From assembly GCA_030529945.1 (NCBI GenBank), contig JAUMVX010000012.1:1-54948 (forward strand): a stretch of 54,948 nt of DNA. The letters are read 5' to 3'. Position numbers and translations under genes: made by a program. Shown here one piece after another: positions 44,522 through 52,867 of this stretch (position 1 is the first letter of the stretch; each line of letters begins with the position of its first letter). The stretch is from Bacteroidia bacterium. Its GTDB lineage: Bacteria; Bacteroidota; Bacteroidia; Bacteroidales; UBA932. The notes under the pieces were generated by a model. It ran no database searches and was not told where the DNA came from. It saw only the letters and a list, made by a program, of their open reading frames with translations.

Positions 44522-46140
44522 TGGAACGCATAATCATACTCGACTTCGGCTCCCAGGTCACCCAGCTCATAGGGCGGCGGCTCAGGGAGCTGAACGTATT
44601 CTGTGAAATCTACCCTTACGACAAGATACCCGCGCTCGACGGCAGCGTAAAGGGCGTGATTCTCTCGGGAAGTCCGTTCTCCGTGCGCGATAAAAAGGCT
44701 CCGCACCCGGACCTGTCCGCCATCAGAGGGCATTTCCCGCTGCTTGGCATCTGCTACGGCGCACAGTATCTCGCATATTCGGGCGGGGGCGAGGTCGACG
44801 CCTCGCTCGCCCGCGAATACGGCCGCGCGATGCTCCGGGTCGTGGAGAAGGACTGCCCGCTGCTGAAGGGGGTTTCCGAACGCTCGCAGGTATGGATGTC
44901 ACACGGTGACAGCATCTCACGCCTGCCTCAGGGCGGCGTGGTCATAGCCTCGACCGACGACGTGGCGAATGCCGCGTACCGCATCGCAGGCGAGAGCACC
45001 TACGCGGTGCAATTCCACCCGGAAGTCTTCCACACTGCGGAAGGCTCGCGTATGCTCGCCAATTTTGCTTTCTCCATCTGCGGCTGCCGGGGTGACTGGA
45101 CTCCGGCTTCGTTCATAGAGACCACCCTCGCCGACATCCGCGCACGAGTGGGTGAAGACAAGGTTATCCTCGGCCTTAGCGGCGGCGTGGACTCCACAGT
45201 AGCCGGAGTGCTGCTGCACAGGGCCATAGGCAGCCGTCTGACCTGCATTTTCGTGAATAACGGACTGCTGCGCAAGAACGAGTACGAGGATGTGCTCGCT
45301 TCGTATAAAGATATGGGCCTGAATGTGATAGGTGCGGACGCTTCGGCGGAGTTCCTCTCCGCCCTCGCCGGAGTGACCGAACCGGAGAAGAAGCGCAAGA
45401 TCATCGGCCGCCTCTTCGTGGAGACCTTCGACAAGTACGCGAAAGGCATCGAAGGCGCACGCTTTCTGGCCCAGGGCACCATCTATCCTGACGTGATAGA
45501 GTCTTCCTCGGTGAACGGCCCTTCCTCCACCATCAAGAGCCACCATAATGTGGGCGGTCTGCCCAAGGAGATGAACCTGCAGATCATAGAGCCTCTTCGT
45601 ATGCTGTTCAAGGATGAGGTCCGCCGCGTGGGACGCGCCCTCGGCATAAAGGACGAGCTTATCGGCCGCCATCCTTTCCCGGGCCCGTCGCTCGCCATCC
45701 GCATTCTGGGCGATATCACGGAAGAGAAGCTCTCCGTACTGCGCGAAGCCGATGACATCTTCATCCGCGGTCTGCGCTCGTACGTGCTTGCCGAGCATCC
45801 GGAAGCCGTCAAGGCTCTCGCGGGAGCGGACGCGGGCAGTGTCCGTTCCGCATCTGACCCGTCCATCGAAGCCCGCACGCTGTACGATGCCATCTGGCAG
45901 GCGGGAGTGATACTGCTGCCCGTGAAGAGCGTGGGAGTGATGGGCGACGAGAGGACCTACGAGAGCACCGTGGCGCTGCGTGCCGTCATCTCGACCGACG
46001 CGATGACCGCCGACTGGGTGCATCTCCCGTATGATTTTCTCGCGGAGATATCCAACTCCATCATAAACAGGGTCCGCGGAGTGAACCGCGTAGTTTACGA
46101 TATCTCCTCGAAACCGCCGGCAACGATAGAATGGGAATAA
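44521..46140 (+). CDS. guaA: GMP synthase (glutamine-hydrolysing)
   Basis: A 539-residue GMP synthase, aminating XMP to GMP. Glutamine amidotransferase domain with catalytic Cys in [12 protein letters not shown] (about 77-83) and His/Glu in [10 protein letters not shown]; then the ATP-pyrophosphatase domain with P-loop [11 protein letters not shown] (about 220), and the C-terminal dimerisation domain ending PPATIEWE. A loop of about 20 residues in the C-terminal part ([20 protein letters not shown]) makes it longer than typical enzymes. The last ten bases overlap ispF. Confidence 0.97.
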   Translation: MERIIILDFGSQVTQLIGRRLRELNVFCEIYPYDKIPALDGSVKGVILSGSPFSVRDKKAPHPDLSAIRGHFPLLGICYGAQYLAYSGGGEVDASLAREYGRAMLRVVEKDCPLLKGVSERSQVWMSHGDSISRLPQGGVVIASTDDVANAAYRIAGESTYAVQFHPEVFHTAEGSRMLANFAFSICGCRGDWTPASFIETTLADIRARVGEDKVILGLSGGVDSTVAGVLLHRAIGSRLTCIFVNNGLLRKNEYEDVLASYKDMGLNVIGADASAEFLSALAGVTEPEKKRKIIGRLFVETFDKYAKGIEGARFLAQGTIYPDVIESSSVNGPSSTIKSHHNVGGLPKEMNLQIIEPLRMLFKDEVRRVGRALGIKDELIGRHPFPGPSLAIRILGDITEEKLSVLREADDIFIRGLRSYVLAEHPEAVKALAGADAGSVRSASDPSIEARTLYDAIWQAGVILLPVKSVGVMGDERTYESTVALRAVISTDAMTADWVHLPYDFLAEISNSIINRVRGVNRVVYDISSKPPATIEWE

Positions 46141-46619
46141 ACGACATACGCATAGGACAGGGCTACGATGTACACGCATTGGCCGAAGGCCTGCCGATGT
46201 GGCTGGGCGGAGTGCGCATCGGGAGCGCTGAAGAAGGCTTCGTGGCGCACTCGGACGGGGATGTGGCCATCCACGCGCTGTGCGATGCTCTGCTCGGAGC
46301 TCTCGCGCTCGGCGACATCGGGAAGCACTTCCCGGACACTTCCGCCGAGTTCGCGGGCATCGACTCGAAGATTCTGCTCGCGCGTGTGCGCGATATGGTT
46401 TCGGAGCGCGGCTGGGCAGTGGCGAACATCGATGTCACCATCGCTCTTCAGCGGCCGAAAATCGGCCAATACGTCACTCAGATGCGTTCCGTCCTCGCTT
46501 CCGTTCTGGGGATAGAACCGGAGCGGGTGAGCGTGAAGGCCACCACGACAGAGCGTCTCGGCTTCGTGGGACGCGGCGAGGGCTGCGAAGTCTGGGCCGT
46601 CGCCCTTCTCTTCCGGTGA
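46131..46619 (+). CDS. ispF: 2-C-methyl-D-erythritol 2,4-cyclodiphosphate synthase
   Basis: IspF, 162 residues, of the MEP isoprenoid pathway. Metal ligands in GQGYDVHAL (Asp-x-His, about 10-12) and His in [20 protein letters not shown]; further conserved blocks are DIGKHFPDT and [19 protein letters not shown]. The ATG lies inside the end of guaA, so the gene is the third member of the guaBA operon. The trimeric enzyme acts in the cytoplasm. Confidence 0.97.
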   Translation: MGINDIRIGQGYDVHALAEGLPMWLGGVRIGSAEEGFVAHSDGDVAIHALCDALLGALALGDIGKHFPDTSAEFAGIDSKILLARVRDMVSERGWAVANIDVTIALQRPKIGQYVTQMRSVLASVLGIEPERVSVKATTTERLGFVGRGEGCEVWAVALLFR

Positions 46620-46653
46620 TGCCCGGCAAGTTCCTGTGAAATTATTCAGTTTT

Positions 46654-46685
46654 TTTGGTTAATTCCCAAAACTGTTATAACTTTG
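46654..46685 (+). promoter_or_regulatory. Promoter of the tRNA-Gln/tRNA-Met unit
   Basis: TTTG (46654-46657), 20-base spacer, TAACTTTG (46678-46685). A small hairpin CCCCGAA/TTCGGGG (46690-46706) lies between the promoter and the first tRNA. Confidence 0.75.
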
Positions 46686-46722
46686 CACTCCCCGAATCGT
46701 TCGGGGACTTTGAAATACGCAC

Positions 46723-46793
46723 TGAGATATGGTGTAATGGTAGCACTACAGATTCTGGCTCTGTCAGTGAGGGTTCGAATCCTTCTATCTCAA
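46723..46793 (+). tRNA. tRNA-Gln (CTG)
   Basis: Acceptor arms TGAGATA and TATCTCA, discriminator A. Anticodon stem ACAGA/TCTGT with loop TTCTGGC gives anticodon CTG. T-loop TTCGAAT is normal. 71 bases, no encoded CCA. Confidence 0.95.
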
Positions 46794-46820
46794 CAAGTCT
46801 GCCCCGTCGGGGGTTATGAT

Positions 46821-46894
46821 GGCGGGGTAGCTCAGCTGGTTAGAGCGTCGGATTCATAATCCGGAGGTCGTGGGATCATGCCCCACTCCCGCTA
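46821..46894 (+). tRNA. tRNA-Met (CAT), probably elongator
   Basis: 74 bases. Acceptor GGCGGGG pairs with TCCCGCT (G-T pairs at both ends); D-arm GCTC...GAGC; anticodon stem TCGGA/TCCGG with loop TTCATAA, anticodon CAT; variable loop AGGTC; T-stem GTGGG/CCCAC. The T-loop is ATCATGC instead of the standard TTCRANY, with positions 54 and 58 exchanged (A and T). The missing 1-72 mismatch argues against initiator tRNA. A lysidine-modified tRNA-Ile (CAT) cannot be fully excluded. Confidence 0.88.
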
Positions 46895-46907
46895 CGAGCT
46901 GAACGTG

Positions 46908-46945
46908 AAAAAAGGACGGTCATCAGGACCGTCCTTTTTATTTTT
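46908..46945 (+). terminator. Terminator of the tRNA unit
   Basis: Arms GGACGGTC (46914-46921) and GACCGTCC (46927-46934), loop ATCAG, followed by TTTTTATTTTT and preceded by a run of A. It can act on both strands and may also stop the converging GH5 gene. Confidence 0.9.
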
Positions 46946-47021
46946 GACGCTCTTGCGTGGCCAAGCCTGTCGGAGATTCACTGTCCGCCACAGGCGGCTG
47001 CCCCGGCGTCCGCACGAGGAG

Positions 47022-48842
47022 CTATTTCATCCAGTAGGATTCGGAGACGCCTTCCATTATTCCGTCCAGCATATTCGCATTGAAGACCTTGAGGGAGGCA
47101 CGGGAGAAGATGGTCATACTCGGGTATGAGGTGTAGTTCGTATCCCAGGCCACCGGCACGCAGCCGTTATCTATGGCACACTTGGTCACCGCCTTGTAAT
47201 AGGCCTTTATCGAGGCGTCGTGCGCGGAATCCTTGCCGTCGGCGAAACGCTGGTTCGCCCCGAACTCTCCCACGAGCACAGGATAGCCCTTGTCAGCGAA
47301 ATTCGTCCTCATCTTCTTCATCTGCGAGGACACGTAAGTCTCAGCATATCCGTCGGGACAGATTCTGGAGCTGTCGGAACCCTTGTTCCCCTTGCCCCAA
47401 TAGTAATACACCTTCCCCCAGTCCGCATCCGATTCCATTCCGGTAAACTGCCAAGGGTCATAGAAATGCACCTCCACCATCAGACGGTCCGCCGCACTGT
47501 CCGACAGCTTCGACATATAATCATTGTCGCAGAAATTGTCTATGTTCGTGTTCGGGCCCTGCACGATCAGGGTTCTGCCAGCGTTGTTCCCTCCGGTGGC
47601 GCGGACCGCGTCGATGAAGGCCTGCTCATATACTGCCAGACGCTCCGACATTTGCGTCACGGACACGAGAGAACCTCCATCCGTGTATTTGCCGCCCACG
47701 CCCGGCTCGTTCAGGCCCGCGAATATCAGATGTTCGTCATAATCCCTGAATTCTTCGGCTATCTGGGTCCATATCTTCACAAGCTGGGCTTTCTTGGTCT
47801 CCACATCAGCATTCACGGTAAAGCCGTCGTGCTCCATCCATCCGCCGTCCCAATGCTGATTCAGCACGACATAAAGCCCCTCGGTGATGCAATAGCCCAC
47901 CACCTCTTTCACGCGCTCCATCCACTCCCCGTCTATGGTGCAGGCCTCGGCATCGGTGATATGTCCCATCACCCAGGCGCAAGGGATGCGGACGCTCCGG
48001 AATCCGGCTTCCTTCACCATAGATATGATCTGCTGTGTGGTCTTCGTGGACTGCCAGGAGGTTTCGGAAGATATGCCTATGTTCTTCCAGCTGTTCGAGT
48101 TGCTTCCGCCCTCCATAGTGTTTCCCAGATTCCAGCCGGGATACATCGCGGCGGCGATTTCAGCGGCTGTCTTGTCTATACCGCCAGAGGAGCTGCCCGC
48201 CGCCTGTTTCACTGTGACGGTCTCCGACTTGCCCTCTATGGTGAATGTTATGACCCCTGACCTGGAGGCTGGGGCGGCGTTCGGAGACACGGTGAATTTC
48301 TCGGTATAGTCCGCCATAGAGGCGCGGGTGGAGACGGAAGTAATCCAGGACACACCGATGCTGATGCTGTATCGCACATTGGCTGAAAGCCCTATGCTGA
48401 TCTCCCCGCCTTCCGCAGGCACATCGACGCTTGCGGTTTTCACCGTGAGGCCGGCGGCGGCTTCCTGGGTCACGCTTACGGACTTGGAGTTCTTGCCGTC
48501 GGTGAATGTCACGGTGCAGCTGCGGTCGGAGGTCTCCCGATTCTCCCCCGCCGCAAGCGTGAACGGAGTCACGGACAGCGCCGGAGATGTCGTTCCCTTG
48601 GACACGGAAAGCCAGGTGGCGGAGGCTGTGGCCGATACATCGTTTTTCGACTGCACGGGGATGGTCACCTCTCCGCCCGAGGTGGCGAAGCTTACGCCTT
48701 CGGTGATATACTTTTCGGCTATGGTGATGCCGTCGGGGATGTCCGAGCCTCCTTTTTTATCTCCATTACAAGACCAGATGCCCGCAAGACACACAAGTGC
48801 CGACAGGGCCGATGCGAAAATTCTCAAGAGTGTCATTTTCAA
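47022..48842 (-). CDS. BACON-domain GH5 endoglucanase lipoprotein
   Basis: A 606-residue surface lipoprotein (lipobox WSC, Cys at residue 25). Two BACON beta-sandwich modules (about 45-128 and 130-212, each ending in a TVKQAAG/SVTQEAA strand) carry the catalytic domain away from the membrane. The GH5 barrel (about 225-600) shows GWNLGNTMEG, RIPCAW, VVLNQHWDGGW, the acid/base Glu in FAGLNEPG and the nucleophile Glu in VLVGEFGANQ. The arrangement resembles known surface beta-glucanases and xyloglucanases of Bacteroides (GH5_4-like; subfamily is my estimate). A TATATTTG box at 48873-48866 suggests its own promoter. It belongs with the SusD and lipoproteins at 50240-54948. Confidence 0.92.
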   Translation of the reverse strand: MKMTLLRIFASALSALVCLAGIWSCNGDKKGGSDIPDGITIAEKYITEGVSFATSGGEVTIPVQSKNDVSATASATWLSVSKGTTSPALSVTPFTLAAGENRETSDRSCTVTFTDGKNSKSVSVTQEAAAGLTVKTASVDVPAEGGEISIGLSANVRYSISIGVSWITSVSTRASMADYTEKFTVSPNAAPASRSGVITFTIEGKSETVTVKQAAGSSSGGIDKTAAEIAAAMYPGWNLGNTMEGGSNSNSWKNIGISSETSWQSTKTTQQIISMVKEAGFRSVRIPCAWVMGHITDAEACTIDGEWMERVKEVVGYCITEGLYVVLNQHWDGGWMEHDGFTVNADVETKKAQLVKIWTQIAEEFRDYDEHLIFAGLNEPGVGGKYTDGGSLVSVTQMSERLAVYEQAFIDAVRATGGNNAGRTLIVQGPNTNIDNFCDNDYMSKLSDSAADRLMVEVHFYDPWQFTGMESDADWGKVYYYWGKGNKGSDSSRICPDGYAETYVSSQMKKMRTNFADKGYPVLVGEFGANQRFADGKDSAHDASIKAYYKAVTKCAIDNGCVPVAWDTNYTSYPSMTIFSRASLKVFNANMLDGIMEGVSESYWMK

Positions 48843-48923
48843 ATCCTTGTAAACTAATTAGCTCTCAAATATAATGAAAAATTTGGCCGGCAGCTAAGCG
48901 TGTGGCCGAAATGCTTCCGGTGT

Positions 48924-49085
48924 TTAGTGATGATGAAAAAATAAGTTGGTAAGTTTTTGTGAAGGATTTTTGTGGATAAATTTGTTTGTGAAGAAGGAGT
49001 GTACCGGGGTACACGACTGATGAACAAATGAATTTAGACCAAAAAGACGAGCAAAAGCACCAAGTTATTTTTTAGGAATCACTTA
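48924..49085 (+). mobile_element. 162-bp MITE-like inverted-repeat element, copy B
   Basis: Same length and bounds as copy A (10317-10478), with one base different near the right end. TTA on both sides, matching terminal repeats (GTGATGATG... and ...AGGAATCAC), central palindrome at 48999-49014. Flanking sequence of the two copies is unrelated, so the unit edges are exact. It lies between the GH5 gene and the DUF3990 cassette, and its last TTA forms the stop codon of the 78-residue gene on the minus strand. Confidence 0.7.
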
Positions 49086-49319
49086 AGATAGCTCCGGTGT
49101 TACTTTGTTCTTTGAGAATTCTTCCGTGAGCATCTCATAGACATATACCGGACTTTGGAAATAAAGACCCGTTTGTGGATTCTCGAGCTTACGATAAGTG
49201 TCTGAAAGCAGAAACTTGTCCATCGCTTCGCGGATATCCCACCCATACTCCTTCATCAGCATCAGCGTGACTTCGTTACTGACGCTTTCAATGCAAAACT
49301 GAATATCTTGATTATTCAT
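49083..49319 (-). CDS. Small protein, third gene of the DUF3990 cassette
   Basis: A 78-residue soluble protein with no signal peptide. It begins with a helical part (IQFCIESVSNEVTLMLMKEYGWDIREAMDKFLLS) and ends with TGLYFQSPVYVYEMLTEEF, a phrase I associate with small genes beside DUF3990; I cannot name the family with certainty. Its start overlaps the end of the DUF3990 gene by eight bases, so it is translated together with it, as expected of a cognate antitoxin or accessory protein. The TAA stop is contributed by the terminus of repeat copy B. Confidence 0.75.
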   Translation of the reverse strand: MNNQDIQFCIESVSNEVTLMLMKEYGWDIREAMDKFLLSDTYRKLENPQTGLYFQSPVYVYEMLTEEFSKNKVTPELS

Positions 49320-49824
49320 CTTTGAGAACGAGTTTTTTAACAGCCTTTTCTGTGGCGAAGAAATATTGGATGAACTTCGGCTTGTTTCCTTTCAGCCTCT
49401 GAATGAGGGTATTCTTGTCGATATAACCACGGTTGAACAGAAACAGTTGAGTTCCTACGGAATCATCGGCAATTGGACCTGTTACGATATCATAGTCGTG
49501 GAGATTGACCGAGGTTTTGTTCTGCCGGTTCAAGAGTATGAAGTCAATCCAATCAAGATTATAACTATTAAAGATTCTGACTTTGAGGTCTTTGGAGTCA
49601 AGATTCCTTTCATCGAACTTAAACATCGTGACCGTCGGTACACCCGACTCTTCGCGCTGTGTCACCCTTTCTGCCCAGTCCTTGGCATTTTGAAGACTTG
49701 GGCTGAGATAGAATCCCTTTCCAAAGTCTTTAGCGATCCTGCTTTTAGTAAGATCCATCTGTTCTATTCTCCTGTTTGAGCCGTGATAAAGAGTCGTGAC
49801 AGAGTTCCTCCATTCTTTTGGCAA
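49312..49824 (-). CDS. DUF3990 protein, ADP-ribosyltransferase-like (toxin candidate)
   Basis: A 170-residue protein with the DUF3990 pattern: TLYHGSN near the N-terminus (His), DFGKGFYLSPSLQNAKDWA (Tyr and helix), YDIVTGPIADD, and KFIQYFFATEKAVKKL (Gln near the C-terminus). The order YHGS, GFYLS and a late Q/E resembles ADP-ribosyltransferase folds, so it may modify a cellular target; activity is inferred, not shown. The conserved region begins at TTLYHGSN; the only upstream start in frame is a TTG at 49824, inside the preceding gene, so the exact start is uncertain. Base composition is clearly A/T-rich relative to the PUL genes around it. Confidence 0.82.
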   Translation of the reverse strand: MPKEWRNSVTTLYHGSNRRIEQMDLTKSRIAKDFGKGFYLSPSLQNAKDWAERVTQREESGVPTVTMFKFDERNLDSKDLKVRIFNSYNLDWIDFILLNRQNKTSVNLHDYDIVTGPIADDSVGTQLFLFNRGYIDKNTLIQRLKGNKPKFIQYFFATEKAVKKLVLKDE

Positions 49825-50021
49825 ACGATGGACATATCCTCTACAGCATCTTCAATGGATTGGGTATGTTCCACTTCGTAAAACCTGTCTATGAAGTCAA
49901 GCCCCTTGAAAGTCTTGAGGTAGCGGTATGCCTCAGCATTGCTGATGCAATGCCTGGAAGCAAATGCGCCCAGACAGCAGTAATAATACTCTATTCTATT
50001 TTCTCTCTCTTTCTTGCTCAT
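49764..50021 (-). CDS. DUF3791 protein, first gene of the cassette
   Basis: An 85-residue helical protein. The block GLDFIDRFYEVEHTQSIEDAVEDM matches the DUF3791 pattern (YxxxHTQxxxxxVxDI). I start at ATG 50021 (MSKKERENRIEYYYCC), preceded by a consensus promoter at 50042-50071. It overlaps the DUF3990 gene by about 60 bases in a different frame. DUF3791 and DUF3990 genes commonly occur together, so this is a likely partner, perhaps the antitoxin. Confidence 0.8.
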   Translation of the reverse strand: MSKKERENRIEYYYCCLGAFASRHCISNAEAYRYLKTFKGLDFIDRFYEVEHTQSIEDAVEDMSIVCQKNGGTLSRLFITAQTGE

Positions 50022-50041
50022 TTTTTCTATCTTACTGATTA

Positions 50042-50071
50042 CAAAGATAGTGTATTCGTCTGTATTCTCAA
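50042..50071 (-). promoter_or_regulatory. Promoter of the DUF3791/DUF3990 cassette
   Basis: Minus strand: TTG (50071-50069), 19-base spacer, TATCTTTG (50049-50042), giving a start about 15 nt before the ATG. The cassette therefore has its own transcription unit inside the PUL. Confidence 0.7.
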
Positions 50072-50148
50072 TGAAAAAGGCATCGTTTTCATAGTCACGT
50101 CCATCCTCAGGCCGGCGGAGGGCAGTCAAGGGCGGACGCAGTGGGGAA

Positions 50149-50175
50149 CGGGATTGCCGGGCGAGCCGGCAATGA
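50149..50175. repeat. REP-like palindrome (ATTGCCGG family)
   Basis: GATTGCCGGGCGAGCCGGCAAT at the junction of the cassette and the PUL, the same core as at 20517, 24834 and 25283. Confidence 0.6.
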
Positions 50176-50208
50176 AAAAAAATCGGGCCGGCAGGGATTC
50201 TGCCGGCC
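50174..50208 (-). terminator. Terminator of the PUL surface-lipoprotein operon
   Basis: Minus strand hairpin GGCCGGCAG/CTGCCGGCC (50208-50186) with a five-base loop, then GA and a run of eight T, 32 bases after the stop at 50240. Confidence 0.85.
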
Positions 50209-50239
50209 AGATTTCAGTATTTCATCGGCCTGCGGCCGC

Positions 50240-52846
50240 TCATTTCTTCACCGGCTCCACGGCCACCTCGTCGATGGTGACACTTACCTTAGTCCCGTCC
50301 ACGAGGTCTTTCCACAGGCCATAGAGTTCGATGCACCAGACTACGGCTCCCTCGCAGACTCCGTCACCCATATCGGCGTACACCGTATAGGTCCCGTCGC
50401 CGGTCACTGCGGCAGTGCCTATGCCTCCGCCCCAGTATGAAGGAGACCAGCTCGCCGCAGCATAGCTGAGGTCAGCCTTATAGTCCTTCGACGCGCCATC
50501 CACAAGATTGTCATCGATTCCGGAAACGGTGAAGGTGATGCTCATACGACCGCTGAAATAAATGTCGGACTGGGCTACGCCCGGGTCGGCCTTGGTGTCG
50601 CCGTATTCATTGTATATTTCGATGCGTCCGTCCACTCCGTTGCCGTCCTTGTTGTTGAACAGGACTTTCGAGCTGTCCACAGGGATGGTCTTGCAGAGCT
50701 TGGAGATGTCAGCGTCAGTCACCACGCTGACGATTTCAGCCTTGACGGCGCCCAGGTCCGCCACATCAGCGGCCATACCCTTTATGTCTATGACGAACAC
50801 CATAATGCCCGAAGCTGTCGATGAGGCCGGCATCCATACGGTGTATGTCCCGTCACCCGTCACGAGAGCATCCTGCTTGGCGGTTCCGCCCCAGTAGGAT
50901 ACGCTCCAGTCGCCGCTGGCGTAAGAAAGGGCCGCATTATACTGTCCCGCGGCGCCTTCCTTGAATTCCACTCCGCTGAGCTTGAAGGTGACGGCAAGGC
51001 TCTTCGAGAACGAGAACGAGGACGGGTCCACGCAAGGGTCCGCCTTGCTGGAGCCCCACTCGTTGTAGAGTTCGAGTCTCAGGTTCCCGTTGCTTTCGAT
51101 GTCGCCGTAAACGAGTTTCGACGTGTCGAAAACGGTTTCCTTTCCGTTGCCGCCCACAAGAGACGCGTCGGCATAGTTGTGCACGAGCAGACACTGGCCC
51201 TCGTCGCTGTTGTCGCGGAGCGCCGCTATCTGCAGACCGTCTTCACTCAGGGACATCACCTTGAGTTCAGTGCTCCAGTTAGTCACGAGGACGTCGAAAT
51301 TGTCCAGATGCAGAATCTTGGCCCCGCTCAGGGTAATCGTATGATTCTCGGTGTCCACGGTGAAAGTACCTTCGTACTGAGCGCCGTTGCCCTTATCATC
51401 GACGATCACCTTGCCGTCCTGCGTAAAGGTCATCGTTCCGAAATCCTTAGGGGTGGCGAGCCAGGTGTTCTCCGCATAGACAGGGCACCAGTTCCAGCTG
51501 TCGTGGCCAGGGCCGAGAACATAGCCGTTGGTCACGGTATCCCAGCTGTCATCCGTGCCGTAGTAGTAGAGAGGGCCGTCCCAGACTGCGCACTTGCCCT
51601 GCTCGTCGAGGTCGATGCACCAGGTCTTGTAAAGATACTCGAGCTTCATCGGGCGGTTCGGCGTGCGCACGGCACGTATGGCCAGACCTTCGTAACGGTT
51701 CGCTCCGCTGACTGCGACATTCCCGTCGGAAAGGGTGAGGGCCGATGCGTGGCCGGCATCCACCGCATCCATAGATGATGTCCAGTAGGCTCCGAGAGTC
51801 TGGGCATCGCTGACTTCAGTGCCGGTACGCGTGCCGGTCAGAGGGAGGAAGATGCTGTTCCCATTGGCTGCCGTGAAACGGTAGCCGGCCACTCCGCCAC
51901 TGCTCGTGTACTCGGCTGTGGTGTTGTCCACAAGCTCCTGCATCTGGGTCGCACTCGGAACGAAAGCTCCGAGGATGTACATCTTCGCGATGTCGTAGTC
52001 CGTGCTCCGGATATCCGTGGCGATGTAGTCGTCCGCACTGGTGGAAACGTTGAACAGGGTGTTGTCGCCGTAGCCGTAGAGGCCGCCCGTCTCTTCAGGG
52101 GCGGCAGCGCCCACGTTCACCGTAGCCCACTCCACGGAGAGGCCCAGATCGACGAATTCCACGTCCTGTGCGGCAAGGGTGAAAGACTTCACATCGCCGT
52201 ACTTCTCCTCGGCATTCACCTTGGCGTAGGATACATAATAGTACGTCTTCCCGGGAACGAGACCCGAGACGCCGACGGTGTAGCTGTTGCTTTCCGACTC
52301 AGCCGTGAACAGACGTCCCTGCTTGACGGAAGCCTCGTCCAGGCTGACCTTTATGCCCTTGGTCACCTTGTCGGAAACCGTCGGGATGTTCACCGTGCCG
52401 CCCAGAGTGGCTCCAAGGCCGCTCACGACTGCGTCGGCTGTGGCTATTTCAGCGTCGGTGGTGACGAAAGACTTCACTGCTCCATACTTTGTCAGCTTGT
52501 TCTGGAGCGTGACGAAGGTGCAGTAATAGTAGGTCTGACCTACGGTGAGTCCCGTCAATTCCGTGGTTACCGACCCGCCTTCCGACAGGGTTCCCGTAAC
52601 CTTGCTGCCGCCGGTGGCATCCTGCGAAACGGAATACACGGCGCCTACAGTGTATGATGACGAGGCGGCGGCGCTCAGATCGAGCACCGTACCCGATACC
52701 GTGGCGCTTGTGGCATAGACCGAGGCGTCTCCTGTCTCGACCTCGCTCAAGATGCTTCCGGTATAGGCGATATAGTTCTCCTCGGTACAGCCGACCATAA
52801 GCAGCGCCAGCGATACCGCAATGCCTGATAATATCTTATTCTTCAT
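50240..52846 (-). CDS. Multidomain surface glycan-binding-type lipoprotein
   Basis: An 868-residue lipoprotein (lipobox MVGC, Cys 20). Two fibronectin-III-like modules come first (about 38-130 and 132-225, each with YYYxxF/YYYVSY and YGxVKSF). A FISUMP-type domain follows (about 228-396: VDLGLSVEWATVNVGA, YWTSS, AIRAVR). Next is a beta-rich domain (about 400-560) related to one in the neighbouring lipoprotein. The end holds two tandem, mutually similar modules (about 580-710 and 730-866), sharing LxxYNEWG/IYNEYG, KADP, YWGG and VTGDGTYTV. It probably binds polysaccharide at the cell surface for the SusCD system. It starts 21 bases after the previous gene. Confidence 0.8.
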   Translation of the reverse strand: MKNKILSGIAVSLALLMVGCTEENYIAYTGSILSEVETGDASVYATSATVSGTVLDLSAAASSSYTVGAVYSVSQDATGGSKVTGTLSEGGSVTTELTGLTVGQTYYYCTFVTLQNKLTKYGAVKSFVTTDAEIATADAVVSGLGATLGGTVNIPTVSDKVTKGIKVSLDEASVKQGRLFTAESESNSYTVGVSGLVPGKTYYYVSYAKVNAEEKYGDVKSFTLAAQDVEFVDLGLSVEWATVNVGAAAPEETGGLYGYGDNTLFNVSTSADDYIATDIRSTDYDIAKMYILGAFVPSATQMQELVDNTTAEYTSSGGVAGYRFTAANGNSIFLPLTGTRTGTEVSDAQTLGAYWTSSMDAVDAGHASALTLSDGNVAVSGANRYEGLAIRAVRTPNRPMKLEYLYKTWCIDLDEQGKCAVWDGPLYYYGTDDSWDTVTNGYVLGPGHDSWNWCPVYAENTWLATPKDFGTMTFTQDGKVIVDDKGNGAQYEGTFTVDTENHTITLSGAKILHLDNFDVLVTNWSTELKVMSLSEDGLQIAALRDNSDEGQCLLVHNYADASLVGGNGKETVFDTSKLVYGDIESNGNLRLELYNEWGSSKADPCVDPSSFSFSKSLAVTFKLSGVEFKEGAAGQYNAALSYASGDWSVSYWGGTAKQDALVTGDGTYTVWMPASSTASGIMVFVIDIKGMAADVADLGAVKAEIVSVVTDADISKLCKTIPVDSSKVLFNNKDGNGVDGRIEIYNEYGDTKADPGVAQSDIYFSGRMSITFTVSGIDDNLVDGASKDYKADLSYAAASWSPSYWGGGIGTAAVTGDGTYTVYADMGDGVCEGAVVWCIELYGLWKDLVDGTKVSVTIDEVAVEPVKK

Positions 52847-52867
52847 AATAGTCCAAATATAAGTTCG

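Noticed and set aside
46690-46706. The hairpin before tRNA-Gln as a terminator of ispF
   Set aside because: It lies downstream of the tRNA promoter and has no T-run; it is more likely part of the tRNA precursor leader.
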